From Paratissierella segnis (GTDB lineage Bacteria > Bacillota > Clostridia > Tissierellales > Tissierellaceae): DNA of 64,000 nt. Both the position numbers and the translations under genes were made by a program. Numbering within the stretch: the first letter of the stretch is position 1; each line of letters opens with the position of its first letter. The notes beneath the pieces are model-generated. The model was given only the letters and a program-made list of their open reading frames with translations, made no database searches and was not told the origin of the DNA. Positions 53,774-62,778 of the stretch are shown here, in pieces. The stretch is taken from contig NZ_JACRTG010000016.1 of NCBI RefSeq assembly GCF_014385195.1, positions 1 through 64,000 on the forward strand. Direction: 5' to 3'.

Positions 53774-54613
53774 ATGAAAAAAGCACAAGTGACATTAACT
53801 GTAGAGGAAGGCAAAGAAATAATTGCATTGGGAATGTTAAATCATCCGATATTGATTGACACAATGAAAGACGGGAAAATACTCTTTAAAGGAGGAACTA
53901 CGGTATCTAAAATTACAGAGAAGTTATTGAACGTTGAGCTTAGGATAAGCGGCAGAATAACTCCTCGAGGGACTGTTGCCGGGAAGACTGTGGTTGAAGG
54001 ACCTCATTCAATTGTATACAATAAAGGTAAATGGTCAAATATAGATGATGAAATAGTAGACGAAGTCTTGAAATTTACACACAGAGACCTTATAATATGC
54101 GGTGCAAATGCATTTGACAATAATGGAAATGCAGCAATTATGGCAGGCAGCCCCGGAGGCGGAGCTGTAGGTCAATCTTTGAGCTCGTGGTATACTGAAG
54201 GTGCTAAAGTAATCATTCCTGTTGGGATTGAAAAAATGATTCCCGGAGACTTGAGAGAAATTATAAAAAAGAGCGGCAGAACCGGAAAATCATTGTCTTG
54301 GGGAATGTCAGTTGGTTTGATGCCCCTATATGGAGAGTTATTTACAGAAATCGAGGCCATTAAAACTTTAGCTGATGTAGACTGTTTTCCCATAGGCGCA
54401 GGAGGATTGGGAAATGCGCAAGGAAGCATAACACTGGAAATTCATTCCTCATCCGATAGCGAATATGAGAAGATAATTGTTATTCTTAAGGATGTAAAGT
54501 CAAGAGAACATAAAATTGGCGGAATAGAGGAATCCCTTGTGGAATGTGAAGCAATTTGTGACAATTGCAAGAGACATATTGGATGCGGCTATAAATCAAA
54601 AAGAGTTAAGTAA
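53774..54613 (+). CDS. Unrecognised conserved-looking protein in catabolic operon
   Basis: The protein is 279 aa, with no signal peptide or membrane segment. Notable segments are ISGRITPRGTVAGKTVVEGPHSIVYNKG, IICGANAFDNNGNAAIMAGSPGGGAVG, KVIIPVGIEKMIPGDLREI and FPIGAGGLGNAQGSITLEI, which look like a nucleotide- or substrate-binding alpha/beta enzyme. The C-terminal CEAICDNCKRHIGCGYK carries four Cys and one His and could bind a metal or iron-sulfur cluster. It is the last gene of the DUF917-DUF1177-AroM-M29 operon, 15 bp after the M29-like gene. I do not recognise the family. Confidence 0.65.
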   Translation: MKKAQVTLTVEEGKEIIALGMLNHPILIDTMKDGKILFKGGTTVSKITEKLLNVELRISGRITPRGTVAGKTVVEGPHSIVYNKGKWSNIDDEIVDEVLKFTHRDLIICGANAFDNNGNAAIMAGSPGGGAVGQSLSSWYTEGAKVIIPVGIEKMIPGDLREIIKKSGRTGKSLSWGMSVGLMPLYGELFTEIEAIKTLADVDCFPIGAGGLGNAQGSITLEIHSSSDSEYEKIIVILKDVKSREHKIGGIEESLVECEAICDNCKRHIGCGYKSKRVK

Positions 54614-54616
54614 AAT

Positions 54617-54662
54617 AAACGGTCAAGTAAGATGATTGGATCTAACTTGACCGTTTTTTTGT
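54617..54662. terminator. Strong terminator ending the catabolic operon
   Basis: AAACGGTCAAGT (54617-54628) pairs perfectly with ACTTGACCGTTT (54645-54656), and the pairing nearly continues inward. It is followed by seven or more T. It may also serve the converging gene at 54668. Confidence 0.9.
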
Positions 54663-54667
54663 TTGTT

Positions 54668-55486
54668 TTAATCGTTTTTGTGATGATCAATTTTATCGAG
54701 TTTCTTTTTAATATTTGGGAATGCTTCTTCCAAACGCTTGTGTACGAAGCTCTTCTCTTTTTTTATACTTTCATATTTCATTTTTAATTCTTCTATTTTT
54801 TGTTTACTATCATTAAAATTGTCTTCAATTTCTAATTTCTGTTCATCAAGTTTTGTTTTTATATTTTCCTTGGTTTTGATTGCTAAGGTCATGCCTTTGT
54901 AAATATATTCACCTACATCCTCAGAGTATGATTGCAGATTTTCTGCAATTTCTTCGAGAATCTTCAATTTTTTCTTTATTTCCAAGATACCTGAGACTGT
55001 TATAATAAAGTCGGCTATAAAGCATCCTGACACCAATATCAACAACAATAAACCAATTTTATTTTGCAAGAAAGACACTAAAACTGTTATCATAGGGTGA
55101 ACTATATTTAAGATTAATATAGCTCCTAGACCCCAAGCTATCGAAAAGGTCAGGCAGATATATCCCTTTATATTGAAGGGTTCCTGTGAGTAATTCCACC
55201 ATTTATCATGAAATATTTTTTCCAATACAAACCCTGTAATAAATTCCAGCATAGATGTAAGTAGTACCGAGCCTATAAATAATAGTAAAAAATTATTTGA
55301 TAATGGCGTTAAAAAGAAAATTAAAATGACCATACCGACACCATAAATAGGACATACGGGTCCATTTAAAAACCCTCTATTTATAAATTTTTTAGATTTG
55401 ACAACATGATAAGATACCTCTAAACACCAACCAAGAAAAGCATAAATCATAAAGAACCATAAATATTCAAATAAAGAATATTCCAA
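54668..55486 (-). CDS. PF06541-type membrane protein (putative ABC transporter permease) with coiled-coil tail
   Basis: About 272 aa from TTG 55486, chosen because AGGAGG lies seven bases upstream; the longer frame from 55552 lacks a site. About six membrane segments include FFMIYAFLGWCLEVSYHVVKSKKFINRGFLNGPVCPIYGVGM, the signature of the PF06541 family, annotated as putative ABC transporter permease but experimentally obscure. Residues about 185-272 are a charged, probably coiled-coil cytoplasmic tail (KTKLDEQKLEIEDNFNDSKQKIEELKMKYESIKKEK), longer than in many relatives. Confidence 0.8.
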   Translation of the reverse strand: MEYSLFEYLWFFMIYAFLGWCLEVSYHVVKSKKFINRGFLNGPVCPIYGVGMVILIFFLTPLSNNFLLLFIGSVLLTSMLEFITGFVLEKIFHDKWWNYSQEPFNIKGYICLTFSIAWGLGAILILNIVHPMITVLVSFLQNKIGLLLLILVSGCFIADFIITVSGILEIKKKLKILEEIAENLQSYSEDVGEYIYKGMTLAIKTKENIKTKLDEQKLEIEDNFNDSKQKIEELKMKYESIKKEKSFVHKRLEEAFPNIKKKLDKIDHHKND

Positions 55487-55697
55487 TAGAAAACCTCCTA
55501 TACAAAAGATAATAATAGAATATATTATAACAAAAAAAGATTGAAATGCCAAAATTCTTTTTTTAATACTTTGTCATCCCGGGCATTAGTAATATATTTA
55601 ACATAAAAATTATGAGTTATATTTAAATGATTGATATTTTATGTTATTATAGTAATATTAAAAAATATAATAGTAATTAATTGCTAGGAGGTAAAAA

Positions 55698-57041
55698 ATG
55701 GATTCTGACCCTGGAGCCAATATTTTGGGGCAATTGTTTGTAATCTTTATTTTAATTTTGTTAAATGCTTTTTTCGCGGCATCAGAAATGGCAATAGTAT
55801 CACTCGATAAGAAAAAACTAGCCATACAAGCTGATGAAGGCGATAAAAGAGCAGAAATGTTGTTGGATTTACTCAAGGAACCATCAAGATTTTTATCCAC
55901 AATACAAGTAGGCATAACCTTTGCAGGTTTTTTCTCATCTGCACAAGCAGCTGTTGGAATTTCAGATATATTAGGAAAGAGTTTAGTGAATATTGGAATT
56001 CCGTTTGGAAATGATATAGCCTTTATAGGTGTTACTTTTATACTGTCATATATAACTCTAGTTTTTGGAGAGTTGGTACCCAAGAGAGTTGCATTGCAGA
56101 ATTCTGAGAAATTTGCTAAATTTGCTATCAAACCTATTAAACGCGTTGCAAAGATTATGAATCCTTTTATTACATTTCTTTCATTTTCAACAAATCTCAT
56201 AATGCGTATATTTGGATTTAGCAATGAAGGAGTGGAGGAAAAAGTTACCGTTGAGGAGATTCGTTCTCTGGTAGAAGTTGGTCAAGAGCAAGGCGTAATC
56301 AATCCTATTGAGCGTGAGATGATCGATAGTGTTATGGGATTTGATGATAAACTTGCAGAAGAGATAATGACTGCAAGAACTGAAGTCTTTATGATTGATA
56401 TAGAAGATCCGATTGAAATTTATTTGAAAGAAATGTTAGGACTTAAATATTCAAGAATTCCGGTTTATGAAGAGGATCTAGATAATATAATTGGAATTTT
56501 GTATATAAAAGATTTTCTCCTTGAAGCTTACAACTCCGGATTTGATAATATTGACATTGAGAAAATACTGCGTCCGGCATATTTTGTTCCTGAGAGGAAA
56601 AATATAAATGATTTGTTTCTTGAGATGCAATCAAAAAGGTTACATATGGCAGTTTTGATTGATGAATATGGTGGATTTTCCGGAGTCGTAACGATGGAAG
56701 ACCTTATTGAGGAAATCATGGGGGATATCGATGATGAATATGACCATGACGAACCCGATATTAGGACAATTGACAATATGAACTTTTATGCAAAGGGTTC
56801 TGTTTCTATTAAGGAATTAAATAGTAAAATAGGAACTGAACTTGATGAGGACTCTGAGGATTATGATACTCTTGGAGGATTTTTAATTGATATTTTAGGT
56901 TATATACCGGATGATGGCGAACAGAAAAAAGTTGAATACGAAAATGTCGTATTTTATATAGAAGAAGTATTAGATAAAAGGATACAATTAGTAAAGATCA
57001 CTATTAAAAAAAATACAGATGAAACCGATGAATTACAGTAA
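55698..57041 (+). CDS. CNNM/CorC-type CBS-domain membrane protein (hemolysin-like family)
   Basis: The 447-aa protein has an N-terminal DUF21 (CNNM) transmembrane domain with about four segments (LFVIFILILLNAFFAASEMAIVSL, FLSTIQVGITFAGFFSSAQAAVG, TFILSYITLVFGELVPKRVAL). Two CBS domains follow at about 200-320 (EIMTARTEVFMIDIE, RIPVYEEDLDNIIGILYIKDFL, MAVLIDEYGGFSGVVTMEDLIEEIMGDIDDE). A CorC_HlyC domain closes the protein at about 355-435. The family is implicated in Mg2+ or other divalent cation efflux. CTAGGAGG precedes ATG 55698. The gene stands alone and ends in a terminator. Confidence 0.92.
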   Translation: MDSDPGANILGQLFVIFILILLNAFFAASEMAIVSLDKKKLAIQADEGDKRAEMLLDLLKEPSRFLSTIQVGITFAGFFSSAQAAVGISDILGKSLVNIGIPFGNDIAFIGVTFILSYITLVFGELVPKRVALQNSEKFAKFAIKPIKRVAKIMNPFITFLSFSTNLIMRIFGFSNEGVEEKVTVEEIRSLVEVGQEQGVINPIEREMIDSVMGFDDKLAEEIMTARTEVFMIDIEDPIEIYLKEMLGLKYSRIPVYEEDLDNIIGILYIKDFLLEAYNSGFDNIDIEKILRPAYFVPERKNINDLFLEMQSKRLHMAVLIDEYGGFSGVVTMEDLIEEIMGDIDDEYDHDEPDIRTIDNMNFYAKGSVSIKELNSKIGTELDEDSEDYDTLGGFLIDILGYIPDDGEQKKVEYENVVFYIEEVLDKRIQLVKITIKKNTDETDELQ

Positions 57042-57044
57042 TAT

Positions 57045-57080
57045 AAAACACTCTTTGAACTTCAAAGAGTGTTTTAATTA
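57045..57080. terminator. Bidirectional terminator
   Basis: AAAACACTCTTTGA (57045-57058) pairs perfectly with TCAAAGAGTGTTTT (57062-57075) around a 3-nt loop. It has A-rich and T-rich flanks and lies between convergent genes. Confidence 0.9.
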
Positions 57081-58349
57081 CTAGGCCCAAATCAACCAAA
57101 TCATTACATAGCCTACGGTTACAGCAGCCAATGTAAATGGAACACCTATTTTCATAAATTGTTTTGCACTTACTTCGTATCCGTCTTTACGCAATATTCC
57201 CAGAGCAGCAATATTTGCAGAAGCTCCGATAGGAGTCATATTTCCTCCCAGAGTTGCACCTGTAAGTAATCCAAAATATAGAATATATGGATCTATATTC
57301 AGTAAACTTGCGATAGAAGCGGTAACAGGCAGCATAGTAGCTACATAAGGTATATTGTCAATAAAAGCTGAGAATAATACTGATGCCCAAACGATTAGAG
57401 TATATATCACAAATAGATTATCCTTGCTTAGTTTGACAAACAGTTTACTAATGTCATTTATCACACCTGCTTCTGTTATGCCGCCGATTACAATAAACAA
57501 CCCTGTTAACAAAAGAATGGTAAAATAATCTATCTCTTTAACTGCATTTAAGGCAACTGTAGTATTTTTTCTTGTAAATATGTCTTTTACGATACCAACG
57601 ATAAATAAGGCTACACAGATGATTCCATTAATCGTGCTAGGCATATTTGGTAAGAAAGAAGCTACAATCAATAAGACTATCATTAGAATTAGTAAAAATG
57701 ATGGAAAATAATCATGAACTTTTGTCCTTTCCGTTTTATTTATTGGTTGCTTTTCACCTCTGAATAAATACATCAATACGAAAGTTGATGCCAATGCTCC
57801 GGCTTGTACTACCCAGAACAATCCGGGTTTTCCTTTGAAAAAGAAAAAATCCAAGAAATTAAGATTGGCAAATCCGCCAAGCAATATTGACGTTGTATCT
57901 CCAACCAATGTAGCAGCCCCTTGAAGGTTCGATGCAACAGCAATGGCTATTATGCTGTTAACCGGAGATATTTTAAGTTTTTTTGCAATATCCAAGGCTA
58001 CAGGTGCTACCATTAAAACAGTTGCCACATTATCCACAAATGCAGAAATAATGCCTGCAAATAATGACAATGATATAATTGCCCATTTGACATTTGGCAT
58101 TTTTTCAAGAATGATATCGGCAAGCAATGCCGGCATCTTTGATTCAATGAATAACGATACAATCCCCATAGTTCCTGCAATCATTAAAATAACATTCCAG
58201 TCTACAGTAGAAAATACTTTGTTCATAGGTAATATTCCTGTAAATACAAAGATTAAAGCTGATAATAGTGCGATATAAGCCCTGTAATTCGGTAAGGCAA
58301 TTAATAATATGTACGTTAGTAAAAAGATTATAACAGCTAATGTCTTCAA
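57081..58349 (-). CDS. ArsB/NhaD (SLC13-like) ion transporter
   Basis: About 422 aa from TTG 58349, with AAGGAGG seven bases upstream; a longer frame to 58391 has no site. There are about 11-12 membrane segments. FVDNVATVLMVAPVALDIAKKL and its second copy AFIDNIPYVATMLPVTASIASLL are the paired re-entrant motifs of the ion transporter superfamily. TGATLGGNMTPIGASANIAALG is typical of the ArsB/NhaD branch. It may move arsenite, Na+/H+ or a dicarboxylate. No arsenic resistance genes are adjacent. Confidence 0.88.
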   Translation of the reverse strand: MKTLAVIIFLLTYILLIALPNYRAYIALLSALIFVFTGILPMNKVFSTVDWNVILMIAGTMGIVSLFIESKMPALLADIILEKMPNVKWAIISLSLFAGIISAFVDNVATVLMVAPVALDIAKKLKISPVNSIIAIAVASNLQGAATLVGDTTSILLGGFANLNFLDFFFFKGKPGLFWVVQAGALASTFVLMYLFRGEKQPINKTERTKVHDYFPSFLLILMIVLLIVASFLPNMPSTINGIICVALFIVGIVKDIFTRKNTTVALNAVKEIDYFTILLLTGLFIVIGGITEAGVINDISKLFVKLSKDNLFVIYTLIVWASVLFSAFIDNIPYVATMLPVTASIASLLNIDPYILYFGLLTGATLGGNMTPIGASANIAALGILRKDGYEVSAKQFMKIGVPFTLAAVTVGYVMIWLIWA

Positions 58350-58563
58350 TATATCCTCCTTATTTTTAAGATTTTGAATGCAAACATTCAATTTACTGTT
58401 ATTATATCATTTTTCGACAAAAAAACAATTATTAATCTATGTCATCACTCTGTGTAGGTTAATGGTAACCAAGGTGCAAGGATTGGTAGAGAGTTTGACC
58501 TCTGTTTTTTTCTTGCATTATAGGATATAATTTTACTTATATAAAGACTCAAGGATGATAGAC

Positions 58564-60894
58564 ATGGAAAACATTATAAAAGTATCGGTTAGGAATTTAA
58601 TAGAATTTGTACTTCGCTCCGGGGATATAGACAATAGCTTTATGTCCATGAACAGAGCTTTAGAAGGTACCTTTGCTCATCAAAAGGTGCAGAAATCCTA
58701 TGGATATGAGTATCAATCTGAGGTTTATTTAAAATATAGTATAGATTATGATAGATATAGAATTTTATTGGAAGGAAGGGCAGACGGTATCCTAACCCAA
58801 GGCGGGGAAACAATTATAGATGAAATAAAGAGTACTACTAGAAATCTTGAGGATATTGAAGAGGACTATAACCCATTACATTGGGCGCAGGCAAAATGCT
58901 ACGGATTTATTTATGCTACTCAAAACAATTTGGATGAAATAGGGATTCAACTTACATATTTTCACATAGAAACTGAAGAGATAAAGAAGTTTAATAGGAT
59001 ATTTTCAACAAATGAATTAAAGGACTTTTTATATGATGTAATTGATAAATATATCAAATGGGCAAATCTAACCTTTGATTGGGGAGAAATAAGGGATAAA
59101 AGCATTAAGACATTGGATTTTCCTTTTTCTAAATATAGAAAGGGACAAAGAGAACTAGCTGTTGCAGCATATAAAACAATTAGGGAAGGTAAAAATATAT
59201 TTGCGCAAGCTCCGACTGGAATCGGAAAGACCATGTCCACTCTATTTCCCAGCATTAAATCCATAGGTGAAGGAATTTCTTCCAAGATATTTTATCTTAC
59301 AGCAAAGACAATCACCCGTGAAGTTCCTCTCAATTCAATGGAAATAATGATGAGTAAAGGCTTACGAGCCAAGGTATTAGTGATTACCGCCAAGGAGAAA
59401 ATTTGCCTAAACCATGAGGTGAAGTGCAATCCCAGAGATTGTGCATATGCAAAGGGGCATTATGATAGGGTCAATGATGCTATAATGGACATCTTAAAAA
59501 ATGAGGATTTAATATCTCGGGAAGTAATCATCTCATATGCAAAGAAATATAATGTATGTCCATTTGAATTTTCATTAGATATAAGTCTTTGGTGCGATGT
59601 GGTGATTTGCGATTACAATTATGTATTTGATCCTCAAGTCTATTTAAGACGATTCTTTGAAGCGGAAGGTCAAGATTATGTATTTTTAATAGATGAAGCT
59701 CACAACCTGGTGGATAGGTCAAGGGAAATGTTCTCGGCCTCCTTAAGCAAGGCGGATATTTTGCAATTAAAGGATATTTTTAAAGAAGAATATATACAGA
59801 TTTATAAGAGCATGAACAAATTAAATACGATATTTAATAAATTGAAAAAAGATAAGGATATAAAGGATAATTTTTATCAAGTAGAAGAAATAAGCGATTT
59901 GTATTATCCGGTAACAAAGCTTATAGCTCAGATGGAGCCGTTTCTGATAGAAAAGAAGGATCATCCCGATTATGATAAGATATTGGAATTTTACTTCAAT
60001 CTAATTACCTTTATAAAGATTTCGGATTTTTATGATGAGCATTATGTTACGAGTATTGAAAACAATGGAAGAGATATGGTACTAAAGCTATATTGTGCAG
60101 ACCCTTCATATTTATTGAATTTAGCACTAAAAAGAGGCAGGACGGCAATTTTCTTTTCAGCTACCCTAACTCCATTAGAATATCATCGTGATCTACTGGG
60201 AGGCAACAAGGAGGATTATCATATTAGACTCAGCTCTCCTTTTCCAAGAGAGAATTTGTGTTTAATGGTAAATGATCATATCTCAACAAAATACAAGGAT
60301 AGAGAAAAAACATATATTAATATAGTAGAAAGTATTGAAACATTTATTAATAGCAAGGTAGGGAATTATTTTATTTTTTTTCCTTCTTATATATATATGA
60401 AAAATATTTATGAGACCCTGGTTGAAAGAAATCCGGATAAAAATATAGTTATCCAAAATCCCTCAATGACAGAGGTCGAGCGTGAAGAATTTCTGTCAAG
60501 ATTTAAAGATGAAAATGATTTGATAGCTTTTGCAGTAATGGGAGGTATTTTTTCAGAAGGAATTGATCTAGCCGGAGAAAAGCTCATAGGCGCAGCAATA
60601 GTTGGCGTCGGGATGCCTCAGATTTGTTTTGAAAGAGATATAATCAAGGACTATTTTAATCATAATAACAAAAATGGTTTTGATTATGCATATGTTTTTC
60701 CCGGAATGAATAAGGTATTGCAAGCCGCAGGAAGAGTTATCAGGACGGAAGAGGATAGAGGTGTGATTCTTTTAATAGATGATAGATATGGAACTTATAG
60801 ATATAAAGAACTGTTCCCAAATGAATGGTCACATCATAAAAGGGTATCTGTAAAATATAATATGATAAATACGCTAAAGGAGTTTTGGAAGTAG
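58564..60894 (+). CDS. PD-(D/E)XK nuclease fused to XPD/DinG-type helicase
   Basis: About 776 aa (numbering from ATG 58555). ATG 58564 is preferred because AAGGA lies 8 bases upstream. Residues 1-170 form a Cas4/RecB-like nuclease domain: LEGRADGI (Asp77), then TIIDEIKST (Glu90, Lys92). Helicase motifs follow: Walker A APTGIGKT (219-226), four Cys of an XPD-type iron-sulfur cluster (284, 291, 296, 335), DEAH box FLIDEAHNLVD, FFSATLTPLE, and C-terminal motifs GIFSEGIDLAGEKL and QAAGRVIRTEEDRG. It presumably unwinds damaged or branched DNA and trims one strand. It has no link in position to the CRISPR genes. The Cys spacing is intact and the protein is full length. Confidence 0.87.
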   Translation: MENIIKVSVRNLIEFVLRSGDIDNSFMSMNRALEGTFAHQKVQKSYGYEYQSEVYLKYSIDYDRYRILLEGRADGILTQGGETIIDEIKSTTRNLEDIEEDYNPLHWAQAKCYGFIYATQNNLDEIGIQLTYFHIETEEIKKFNRIFSTNELKDFLYDVIDKYIKWANLTFDWGEIRDKSIKTLDFPFSKYRKGQRELAVAAYKTIREGKNIFAQAPTGIGKTMSTLFPSIKSIGEGISSKIFYLTAKTITREVPLNSMEIMMSKGLRAKVLVITAKEKICLNHEVKCNPRDCAYAKGHYDRVNDAIMDILKNEDLISREVIISYAKKYNVCPFEFSLDISLWCDVVICDYNYVFDPQVYLRRFFEAEGQDYVFLIDEAHNLVDRSREMFSASLSKADILQLKDIFKEEYIQIYKSMNKLNTIFNKLKKDKDIKDNFYQVEEISDLYYPVTKLIAQMEPFLIEKKDHPDYDKILEFYFNLITFIKISDFYDEHYVTSIENNGRDMVLKLYCADPSYLLNLALKRGRTAIFFSATLTPLEYHRDLLGGNKEDYHIRLSSPFPRENLCLMVNDHISTKYKDREKTYINIVESIETFINSKVGNYFIFFPSYIYMKNIYETLVERNPDKNIVIQNPSMTEVEREEFLSRFKDENDLIAFAVMGGIFSEGIDLAGEKLIGAAIVGVGMPQICFERDIIKDYFNHNNKNGFDYAYVFPGMNKVLQAAGRVIRTEEDRGVILLIDDRYGTYRYKELFPNEWSHHKRVSVKYNMINTLKEFWK

Positions 60895-60985
60895 AGGTGG
60901 TTCTGTGTTGGGTTCGTTGCTTTTTTTAATTTTGTTTATTATAATTTATAATATAGTTTCTACTACTTTTAGAAGAGGTGGCATT

Positions 60986-62755
60986 ATGAGAAGAAGCAAA
61001 ATAGCTGTATTAGCAATAATAATTTTAATAAGTTTGACAGGATGCACTAAGAAGGGAAATGTAAATTTGTATCCTGCTTATGAGTTACAAGATAATAAGA
61101 AGATTTGGGGATATATCAATGACAAAGGAAAATTCAAAATAGAGCCTAAATATGACGAGACCTTTGATTTTTCAGAAGAGGGATTAGCAAAAGTACAGTC
61201 AGAAAATTATTATGGTGTTGTCGATACAAGTGGAAAGGAAATACTGACTCCAAAATATCAATTTGTGTCCGATTTTGAAAATGGATATTTTTATGCCTTT
61301 GACGGTAAGTATAGTCATTTATTTAATTATAAAGGAGAAGAACAGTTTTCTACAGATGAATTTATGTATATTGGTCCATACAGCGATGGAATATTTACAG
61401 TGGCTGAGATTGGAGATAATGGTCAGCCAACATTCGGGTACTTAGATAAATCTGGTAAAAATATCATTGAACCTAAATTTAGCGAAGCTTGGGATTTTGT
61501 AGATGGTAAAGCATTGGTAAAAGAAAATGAAGGATATAAACTTTTAAATAAAGAAGGCAATATCCTTAAAGAATTGTCCTATGAGATGATGTCAAAGATG
61601 GAGGGCATGGATTTATATTTTTTTAAGGAAAATGAAAAAATCGGCATCGTTGATGGAAATGGGGAAGTAAAAGTTCAGCCCACATATAGTTCCATGAACC
61701 CTGAGGTGGATAATGGAATAATCATAGTCAATGAATCAGAAGATTTTGGATTGATTGATACCAATGGAAATGAAGTTCTTGAAATGAAATATGAGGATAT
61801 AAAATCATTAGGAGAAGGCTGTTTTGCGGTAAAGGGAAATGGGAAATATGCACTATTTAAAGCCAAAGGAGAGTCCAAATTCACCACGGATTTTATTTAC
61901 GATAATATTGGCAGCAATAAGGTCAAGATAAATACGGATTTAGTTTGTGCATATGATGGAGAAAATTCCTATTTGATAGACTTATCAGGGGAGAAGTCAT
62001 TTAAAGGACCGGAGTTCAATGGTAATGCTGATATTTATTATAACGGATCCGTTAGCAAAGTTTTAGCAAATAACAAATTATCCTATTATAATTCCAAGGG
62101 TGAGATAATTTGGGAGGAAAAGAATATATACCAATTAAGTGAAAATGCACAGGTGATTGAAGATGTATTTGATGAAAAAGACGGTCTAAATATTAGGTAT
62201 CCGGTAGTAGAAGGATTGAAGGATAAATCAGTAGAGGATGGCATAAATAAAAGATTATATGAAGGATTCGTAGAGGATATTGAAAATAAGAATGAATATA
62301 CCTATTATAATACAAATTATACTGTTAGAAAAATAAATGATTTATTAACAATCAGCAAAACATCGGAATATTTGTTAAAAGATGATTTGTATCCAATTGC
62401 AACAGGAAAGGTTTATAATATCAATTTGAATAAGGGAACATTCTTTGAATTCGAGGATTTGTTCAAAGAAGACAGTGATTATAAAAGAATAATAGCAGAT
62501 ATGATTAGAGGCCAAATGGAGCAAAAAAATTCTCAAGGAGTCGGAATGTATGATTATGTTCAATGGGATGGCAACATAGACAATGTAGATTTTATAACAA
62601 ATGGAAGTGTTATTGATATTTATTTCAACCCCGATGAGATGGTAAGTTACACAGAACAATTTCCAAAGTTTACAATAACACAAGAGGAAATTGAAGATAT
62701 ATTAGACTACAAATCGGAGTATTGGTGGGCATTTATGGTCAAAAGAGGATTTTAG
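60986..62755 (+). CDS. WG-repeat lipoprotein with C-terminal DUF3298-like domain
   Basis: About 589 aa from ATG 60986 (AGAGGTGG upstream; the frame is open from 60905 but without support). A lipoprotein signal ends in LTGC (Cys20). Residues about 30-400 contain many WG/KWG-type repeats, for example KIWGYINDKGKFKIEPKYDETFDFSEEGLAKVQ and FGYLDKSGKNIIEPKFSEAWDF, which form beta hairpins. The last about 190 residues (LNIRYPVVEGLKDKSVEDGIN, FEFEDLFKEDSDYKRIIADMI, YFNPDEMVSYTEQFPKFTI) match the DUF3298/PdaC-RsiV type of extracellular domain. It is probably anchored to the outer face of the membrane, with unknown ligand. Confidence 0.83.
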   Translation: MRRSKIAVLAIIILISLTGCTKKGNVNLYPAYELQDNKKIWGYINDKGKFKIEPKYDETFDFSEEGLAKVQSENYYGVVDTSGKEILTPKYQFVSDFENGYFYAFDGKYSHLFNYKGEEQFSTDEFMYIGPYSDGIFTVAEIGDNGQPTFGYLDKSGKNIIEPKFSEAWDFVDGKALVKENEGYKLLNKEGNILKELSYEMMSKMEGMDLYFFKENEKIGIVDGNGEVKVQPTYSSMNPEVDNGIIIVNESEDFGLIDTNGNEVLEMKYEDIKSLGEGCFAVKGNGKYALFKAKGESKFTTDFIYDNIGSNKVKINTDLVCAYDGENSYLIDLSGEKSFKGPEFNGNADIYYNGSVSKVLANNKLSYYNSKGEIIWEEKNIYQLSENAQVIEDVFDEKDGLNIRYPVVEGLKDKSVEDGINKRLYEGFVEDIENKNEYTYYNTNYTVRKINDLLTISKTSEYLLKDDLYPIATGKVYNINLNKGTFFEFEDLFKEDSDYKRIIADMIRGQMEQKNSQGVGMYDYVQWDGNIDNVDFITNGSVIDIYFNPDEMVSYTEQFPKFTITQEEIEDILDYKSEYWWAFMVKRGF

Positions 62756-62778
62756 AGCATATGGAAAGTGAGTGACTA

